A DNA stretch of 7,508 bases from Friedmanniella sp. GTDB taxonomy: Bacteria > Actinomycetota > Actinomycetes > Propionibacteriales > Propionibacteriaceae. A model generated the notes under the pieces. The model ran no database searches and was not told the DNA's origin. It saw only the letters and a program-made list of their open reading frames with translations. Below are positions 3,398 to 7,508 of the stretch, one piece after another. Numbering within the stretch: the first letter of the stretch is position 1; each line of letters opens with the position of its first letter. The stretch lies in the NCBI GenBank assembly GCA_025964935.1, contig JAOPXW010000122.1, forward strand, positions 1-7,508. The letters run 5' to 3'. A program made the position numbers and the translations under genes.

Positions 3398-6136
3398 GTG
3401 GTGACCTCCCGAACAGCCAAGCCCACCGCCGGCGCAGCCCCGCAACGTCCCAAGCTGCTGCTCATCGACGGGCACTCCGTGGCCTACCGCGCGTTCCACG
3501 CGCTGCCGGTGGAGAACTTCTCGACCCAGACCGGTCAGCACACCAACGGCGTCTTCGGCTTCACCTCGATGCTCATCAACGTGCTCCGCGACGAGGCCCC
3601 CACCCACCTCGGCGTGGCCTTCGACATCTCCCGGCAGACGTTCCGCTCCGAGCTCTACCCGGAGTACAAGGCGACCAGGTCGGCCACCCCGAGCGAGTTC
3701 AAGGGGCAGCTGGACCTGGTCAAGGAGGTGCTGAAGGCCCTCAACATCGCCTACCTGGACAAGGAGGGCTTCGAGGCCGACGACGTGATCGGGACCCTGG
3801 CCACCCAGGCAGAGGCCCAGGGCTTCGAGGTGCTGATCTGCACCGGGGACCGGGACGCCTTCCAGCTCGTGACCGAGAACGTCACCGTGCTCTACCCCCG
3901 CAAGGGGGTGTCGGACCTGGCGCGGATGACCCCGGCGGCCGTGCAGGAGAAGTACTTCGCCAGTCCGGCCCGCTACCCCGAGCTGGCCGCCCTGGTCGGC
4001 GAGACCAGCGACAACCTGCCCGGGGTGCCGGGGGTCGGCCCCAAGACCGCCGCCAAGTGGCTGGAGGCGTACGACGGTCTGGAGAACCTCTGCGCGCACG
4101 CGGGCGAGCTCAAGGGCAAGGCCGCCGAGGCGTTCCAGGAGCGGGTGGAGGACGTGCTCCGCAACCGACGGCTGAACGCCCTGGTTCGCAACCTCGACCT
4201 GACGTTGACGGTCGACGACCTGGAGCGACGGCCCTGGGACCGCGAGGCCACCCACCAGCTCTTCGACGGGCTGGAGTTCCGGGTGCTGCGCGACCGGCTG
4301 ATCGAGGCGCTGCCCAACGCCGACGAGGTGCTGCCCGAGGGAGGCTTCGACCTGGTCGGGGCGACTCTGGCCCCCGGTGAGCTGGGGGAGTGGCTGGCCC
4401 GGCACGCCGTCGGGGCCCGGACGGGGGTCGACGTGATCGGCCATTGGGGATCCGGGGCCGGTGACGTGGCGGCGATCGCGCTGGCCGCGGCGGACGGGGC
4501 GGCGGCGTACGTGGGGGTGCCCGACCTCGGACCTGAGGATGAGGGTGCGCTCGTCGCCTGGCTGGCCGACCCCGGTCACAGCAAGGCGATGCACGACGCG
4601 AAGGGGCCGCTGCTGGCCCTGTGGTCGCGGGGCTGGGACCTGCACGGGCTGACCTCGGACACCCAGCTGGCGGCCTACCTGACCCGGCCCGACCAGCGGA
4701 CGTTCGATCTGGCCGACCTCACGGTCCGCTACCTGAAGCGTGAGCTCAAGGTCGAGGGTGGACCCGAGATCACCGACTCCGACCAGCTCTCCCTCGACTT
4801 CGGCGACGACGACTCGGGGGCCAAGGTGGCCGCCCAGGCGGCCATGGTCCGGGCCCGGGCCGTGATCGACCTGGCCGATGCGCTGGACGCCGAGATCGCC
4901 GTCCGCAACGGGACGAGCCTGCTCTACGGGGTGGAGCTGCCGCTGTTGCGGACCCTGGCCCGGATGGAGCAGACCGGCATCGCCGTCGACGTCGATCACC
5001 TCGAGGCGCTGGAGTCCGACTTCGGGGCCACAGTGACCCAGGCGGCCAACCAGGCGTACGAGGTGCTCGGCAAGCAGATCAACCTCGGCTCACCCAAACA
5101 GCTCCAGGTGGTGCTGTTCGAGGAGCTGGGAATGCCGAAGACGCGGCGGACCCGCACCGGGTACACGACCGACGCCGACGCCCTGCAGGCCCTGTACGCC
5201 AAGACCGAGCACCCCTTCCTGGCCCACCTGCTGGTGCACCGGGACGCGATCCGGCTCAAGCAGACGGTGGAGGGGCTGCTCAAGTCGGTGGCCGACGACG
5301 GCCGGATCCACACGACCTACGTCCAGACCATCGCGGCCACCGGGCGGCTGTCGAGCACCGACCCCAACCTGCAGAACATCCCCATCCGGACCGAGGCGGG
5401 CCGGCGGATCCGGGAGGCCTTCGTGGTGGGCCCGGGCTACGAGTCGCTGATGTCGGCCGACTACTCCCAGATCGAGATGCGCATCATGGCGCACGCCAGC
5501 GAGGACGCGAGCCTGATCGAGGCGTTCCGCTCCGGGATGGACTTCCACACCGTCACCGCCTCCCGGGTCTTCGGGGTCGAGCCGACGCAGGTCAGCGGAG
5601 CCGAGCGGGCCAAGATCAAGGCGATGAACTACGGGCTGGCCTACGGGCTGAGCGCCTACGGGCTGAGCCAGCAGCTGAGCATCGACACCTCCGAGGCCAA
5701 GGCGCTGATGGAGGAGTACTTCGAGCGCTTCGGCGGGGTCCGCGACTACCTGCACTCGCTGGTCGCCGACGCCCGCCGGACGGAGTACACCGAGACGATC
5801 CTCGGCCGTCGCCGCTACCTGCCGGACCTGATGAGCGACAACCGGCAGCGCCGGGAGATGGCCGAGCGGATGGCCCTGAACGCGCCCATCCAGGGCTCGG
5901 CGGCCGACATCATCAAGGTGGCGATGCTGGACGTGGAGAAGGCGCTCGACGACGCCGGGATGCGGAGCCGGATGCTGCTGCAGGTGCACGACGAGCTCGT
6001 CTTCGAGGTCGGCCCCGGGGAGCGGGTGGCCCTGGAGGAGCTGGTCCGGCTCAAGATGGGGCAGGCGGTCGAGATGACGGTGCCGCTGGACGTCTCGGTC
6101 GGCGTGGGCCGCTCCTGGCACGATGCGGCCCACTGA
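3398..6136 (+). CDS. polA: DNA polymerase I
   Basis: This 912-residue family A polymerase removes RNA primers, joins Okazaki fragments by nick translation and fills repair gaps. Residues 18-310 are the 5'-3' flap nuclease: LLLIDGHS with Asp24, FEADDV with Glu126/Asp128/Asp129, GDRDAF with Asp151/Asp153, and TSDNLPGVPGVGPKTA as the helix-three-turn-helix with Asp205. Residues ~315-500 match the 3'-5' exonuclease fold but lack its metal-binding carboxylates, so proofreading is probably absent, as in other actinobacterial enzymes. The polymerase domain has motif A SADYSQIE with Asp688, the O-helix RAKIKAMNYGLAYG with Arg737, Lys741, Tyr745 and Tyr749, and motif C LQVHDE with Asp865. Tyr745 replaces the Phe762 of E. 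coli. The length is normal for the phylum. The start is GTG at 3398; the next codon, also GTG, is an alternative. The upstream -10 box favours 3398 and a leaderless mRNA. Codon use favours GGG and CGG, unlike rpsA. Confidence 0.97.
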   Translation: MVTSRTAKPTAGAAPQRPKLLLIDGHSVAYRAFHALPVENFSTQTGQHTNGVFGFTSMLINVLRDEAPTHLGVAFDISRQTFRSELYPEYKATRSATPSEFKGQLDLVKEVLKALNIAYLDKEGFEADDVIGTLATQAEAQGFEVLICTGDRDAFQLVTENVTVLYPRKGVSDLARMTPAAVQEKYFASPARYPELAALVGETSDNLPGVPGVGPKTAAKWLEAYDGLENLCAHAGELKGKAAEAFQERVEDVLRNRRLNALVRNLDLTLTVDDLERRPWDREATHQLFDGLEFRVLRDRLIEALPNADEVLPEGGFDLVGATLAPGELGEWLARHAVGARTGVDVIGHWGSGAGDVAAIALAAADGAAAYVGVPDLGPEDEGALVAWLADPGHSKAMHDAKGPLLALWSRGWDLHGLTSDTQLAAYLTRPDQRTFDLADLTVRYLKRELKVEGGPEITDSDQLSLDFGDDDSGAKVAAQAAMVRARAVIDLADALDAEIAVRNGTSLLYGVELPLLRTLARMEQTGIAVDVDHLEALESDFGATVTQAANQAYEVLGKQINLGSPKQLQVVLFEELGMPKTRRTRTGYTTDADALQALYAKTEHPFLAHLLVHRDAIRLKQTVEGLLKSVADDGRIHTTYVQTIAATGRLSSTDPNLQNIPIRTEAGRRIREAFVVGPGYESLMSADYSQIEMRIMAHASEDASLIEAFRSGMDFHTVTASRVFGVEPTQVSGAERAKIKAMNYGLAYGLSAYGLSQQLSIDTSEAKALMEEYFERFGGVRDYLHSLVADARRTEYTETILGRRRYLPDLMSDNRQRREMAERMALNAPIQGSAADIIKVAMLDVEKALDDAGMRSRMLLQVHDELVFEVGPGERVALEELVRLKMGQAVEMTVPLDVSVGVGRSWHDAAH

Positions 6137-6161
6137 CCCGTTGGAGAGGCAGGCACTCGTC

Positions 6162-6182
6162 CCGCCCGCGTCCGAGGGGCGG
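6162..6182 (+). terminator. Possible terminator hairpin after polA
   Basis: CCGCCC (6162-6167) pairs with GGGCGG (6177-6182) around a 9-base loop, 25 bases after the polA stop and just before the rpsA -35 box. No T-run follows, so it would be one of the U-poor hairpins proposed for high-GC Gram-positives, or simply a chance hairpin. There is no other candidate before rpsA. Confidence 0.35.
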
Positions 6183-6187
6183 TCGAA

Positions 6188-6217
6188 TTGACCCTGTTTC
6201 GCGCCCGGCGATAGTCT
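6188..6217 (+). promoter_or_regulatory. rpsA promoter
   Basis: TTGACC (6188-6193) and TAGTCT (6212-6217) are separated by 18 bases, a good fit to the housekeeping sigma (SigA/HrdB) consensus and the best promoter in the window. Transcription should start near 6224. That gives rpsA its own strong promoter independent of polA, as expected for a ribosomal protein, and an untranslated leader of about 170 bases. Confidence 0.75.
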
Positions 6218-6223
6218 GGAGTG

Positions 6224-6394
6224 TCGCTGTGGCCTGCGCGACTTCAGACGGAGTAGGTCACGCTCGTACGGGTCGGTCCATCAGTGTGCCCGCTTGCAGG
6301 TTGAGCGGACGTGCCTGAGCAGTCCTCGGCTTCTACGGATCGGGCTGCAGCACACACCGGACACCCATCTCATCCCATATCGGAGCCCTACTAC
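6224..6394 (+). promoter_or_regulatory. Long, foldable 5' leader of rpsA with Shine-Dalgarno
   Basis: No credible reading frame fills this leader. GTCGC/GCGAC (6223-6227 with 6238-6242) can form a hairpin at the very 5' end. A longer-range helix can be built from GTCC/GGAC (6276-6279 with 6359-6362), GTGTG/CACAC (6284-6288 with 6351-6355) and CCCG/CGGG (6289-6292 with 6341-6344). It encloses a hairpin GCC-T-GAG/CTC-GGC (6313-6330). A local hairpin CCGCT/AGCGG (6290-6294 with 6304-6308) competes with part of the long helix. The last 30 bases are pyrimidine-rich and unstructured. GGAG (6382-6385), nine bases before the ATG, is the ribosome binding site. Autogenous control by S1 binding its own leader is known in E. 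coli; here it is an inference. Confidence 0.45.
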
Positions 6395-7508
6395 ATGACG
6401 TCCTCCCTAGAGGCAGCACCCCAGGTCGCAATCGACGACTTCGACTCTCCCGAGGCCTTCCTCGCGGCGATCGACGCGACCATCAAGTACTTCAACGACG
6501 GTGACATCGTCACCGGCACCGTCGTCAAGGTCGACCGTGACGAGGTCCTGCTGGACATCGGCTACAAGACCGAGGGTGTCATCCCCTCGAAAGAGCTCTC
6601 CATCAAGCACGACGTCGACCCGTTCGACGTGGTCAGCGTCGGCGATGAGATCGAAGCTCTCGTCCAGCAGAAGGAGGACAAGGAAGGTCGCCTCATCCTG
6701 TCCAAGAAGCGGGCTCAGTACGAGCGCGCCTGGGGCACGATCGAGAAGATCAAAGAAGAGGACGGTGTCGTCACCGGCCACGTCATCGAGGTCGTCAAGG
6801 GTGGTCTCATCATCGACATCGGCCTGCGCGGGTTCCTGCCCGCCTCGCTGGTGGAGATGCGTCGGGTCCGCGACCTCCAGCCGTACTTCGGCATGGAGCT
6901 CGAGGCCAAGATCATCGAGCTGGACAAGAACCGCAACAACGTCGTGCTGTCGCGGCGTGCCTGGCTGGAGCAGACCCAGTCCGAGGTTCGCCAGAACTTC
7001 CTCACCCAGCTCCAGAAGGGCCAGATCCGCAAGGGTGTCGTGTCCTCGATCGTCAACTTCGGGGCGTTCGTCGACCTCGGTGGCGTCGACGGCCTCGTGC
7101 ACGTCTCGGAGCTGTCCTGGAAGCACATCGACCACCCGTCCGAGGTCGTCGAGGTCGGCCAGGAGGTCACCGTCGAGGTCCTCGACGTCGACATGGACCG
7201 CGAGCGTGTCTCCCTGTCGCTGAAGGCGACCAAGGAAGACCCGTGGCAGGCCTTCGCCCGCACCCACCAGATCGGGCAGATCGTGCCGGGCAAGGTCACC
7301 AAGCTGGTGCCCTTCGGTGCGTTCGTCCGCGTCGAGGAGGGCATCGAGGGCCTGGTGCACGTCTCCGAGCTTGCCGAGCGTCACGTCGAGATCCCCGAGC
7401 AGGTCGTGCAGGTCAACGACAGCGTGCTCGTCAAGATCATCGACATCGACCTCGAGCGTCGCCGGATCTCGCTGTCGCTCAAGCAGGCCAACGAGGGTGT
7501 CGACATCA
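6395..7508 (+). CDS. rpsA: 30S ribosomal protein S1 (3' end cut by window)
   Basis: S1 binds mRNA on the 30S subunit and helps unfold and place it for initiation. 371 residues are visible, with four S1 (OB-fold RNA-binding) domains at about 35-105, 122-188, 208-278 and 294-364. The third and fourth share the pattern VxFGAFVxxxx(I/V)(D/E)GLVHVSEL. The leading segment AIDATIKYFNDGDIVTGTVV and the inter-domain RRAWLEQTQSEVR are almost identical to what I know of mycobacterial RpsA, which has four domains plus a C-terminal tail rather than the six domains of E. coli S1. The frame is open at the right edge. Judging from the ~480-residue mycobacterial protein, roughly 110 tail residues are missing. 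The start ATG at 6395 has GGAG nine bases upstream. Codon use leans to GGT/GGC and CGT/CGC where polA uses GGG and CGG, the bias of a highly expressed gene. No frameshift or internal stop was seen. Confidence 0.97.
   Translation, partial: MTSSLEAAPQVAIDDFDSPEAFLAAIDATIKYFNDGDIVTGTVVKVDRDEVLLDIGYKTEGVIPSKELSIKHDVDPFDVVSVGDEIEALVQQKEDKEGRLILSKKRAQYERAWGTIEKIKEEDGVVTGHVIEVVKGGLIIDIGLRGFLPASLVEMRRVRDLQPYFGMELEAKIIELDKNRNNVVLSRRAWLEQTQSEVRQNFLTQLQKGQIRKGVVSSIVNFGAFVDLGGVDGLVHVSELSWKHIDHPSEVVEVGQEVTVEVLDVDMDRERVSLSLKATKEDPWQAFARTHQIGQIVPGKVTKLVPFGAFVRVEEGIEGLVHVSELAERHVEIPEQVVQVNDSVLVKIIDIDLERRRISLSLKQANEGVDI

Noticed and set aside
2790..3404. 204-codon plus-strand frame across the thioesterase gene
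   Set aside because: Arg/Gly/Asp-rich shadow. The minus-strand thioesterase has conserved catalytic residues and its own promoter box.
3269..4999. 576-codon open frame on the minus strand opposite polA
   Set aside because: Composition is dominated by Gly, Val, Arg, Gln and His with no recognisable domain. It overlaps both the thioesterase start and the polA nuclease domain, and it has no ribosome binding site. It is a shadow frame.
5090..6133. 347-codon minus-strand frame opposite the polA polymerase domain
   Set aside because: His/Gln/Val/Arg-rich shadow of conserved polymerase codons, with no promoter or motif of its own.
6407..7384. 325-codon minus-strand frame opposite rpsA
   Set aside because: It is the antisense of the repeated S1 domains. 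The Asp/Leu/Val-rich sequence follows from GAC/GTC/GAG codons on the other strand.
1..7508. Search for CRISPR arrays, insertion sequences, tRNA or rRNA genes, prophage or toxin-antitoxin genes
   Set aside because: No regularly spaced repeats, transposase motifs, tRNA-like cloverleafs or small toxin-antitoxin pairs were seen. The window is conserved housekeeping and transporter DNA.

Overview
The window is high-GC DNA (third codon positions mostly G or C, GTG and TTG starts) with the gene content of an actinobacterial chromosome. Two core genes fix the lineage. One is a DNA polymerase I with the actinobacterial tyrosine in the O-helix. The other is a ribosomal protein S1 of the four-domain actinobacterial type, very close to mycobacterial RpsA over its visible length. 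I cannot name the genus. A hotdog thioesterase, polA and rpsA next to each other is an arrangement I recall from Streptomyces and Mycobacterium, so this looks like ordinary chromosomal backbone rather than a mobile or accessory island.

Layout. Positions 1-2511 (minus strand) carry the promoter-proximal part of a branched-chain-amino-acid-type (Liv) ABC importer operon. It is read right to left: substrate-binding lipoprotein (livK-like, 2511-1234), a hairpin with a pyrimidine/U-rich tail, permease livH (1091-39), and after a 4-base gap the first 11 codons of a second permease (livM-like) running off the window. The ATPase genes are presumably beyond the left edge. Positions 2512-2876 are a 365-base non-coding stretch upstream of livK, rich in repeats and hairpins. 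Positions 2877-3296 (minus) encode a small PaaI/MenI-type hotdog thioesterase. Positions 3297-3397 form a compact divergent promoter region. Both flanking genes there have a TAnnnT -10 box exactly 6 bases from the start codon and no Shine-Dalgarno, which predicts leaderless mRNAs for both. Positions 3398-6136 (plus) are polA. Positions 6137-6394 hold a probable polA terminator, a strong-looking promoter and a ~170-base leader. Positions 6395-7508 are rpsA, cut by the right edge before its C-terminal tail.

Functionally there are three independent units: amino-acid uptake, a CoA-ester thioesterase, and the replication/repair plus translation pair polA and rpsA. I found no undescribed system of genes. 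The observations most worth checking are regulatory: paired leaderless promoters, a probable intra-operon attenuating hairpin between livK and livH, a structured livK leader with repeats upstream, and a long foldable rpsA leader that may mediate autoregulation by S1.
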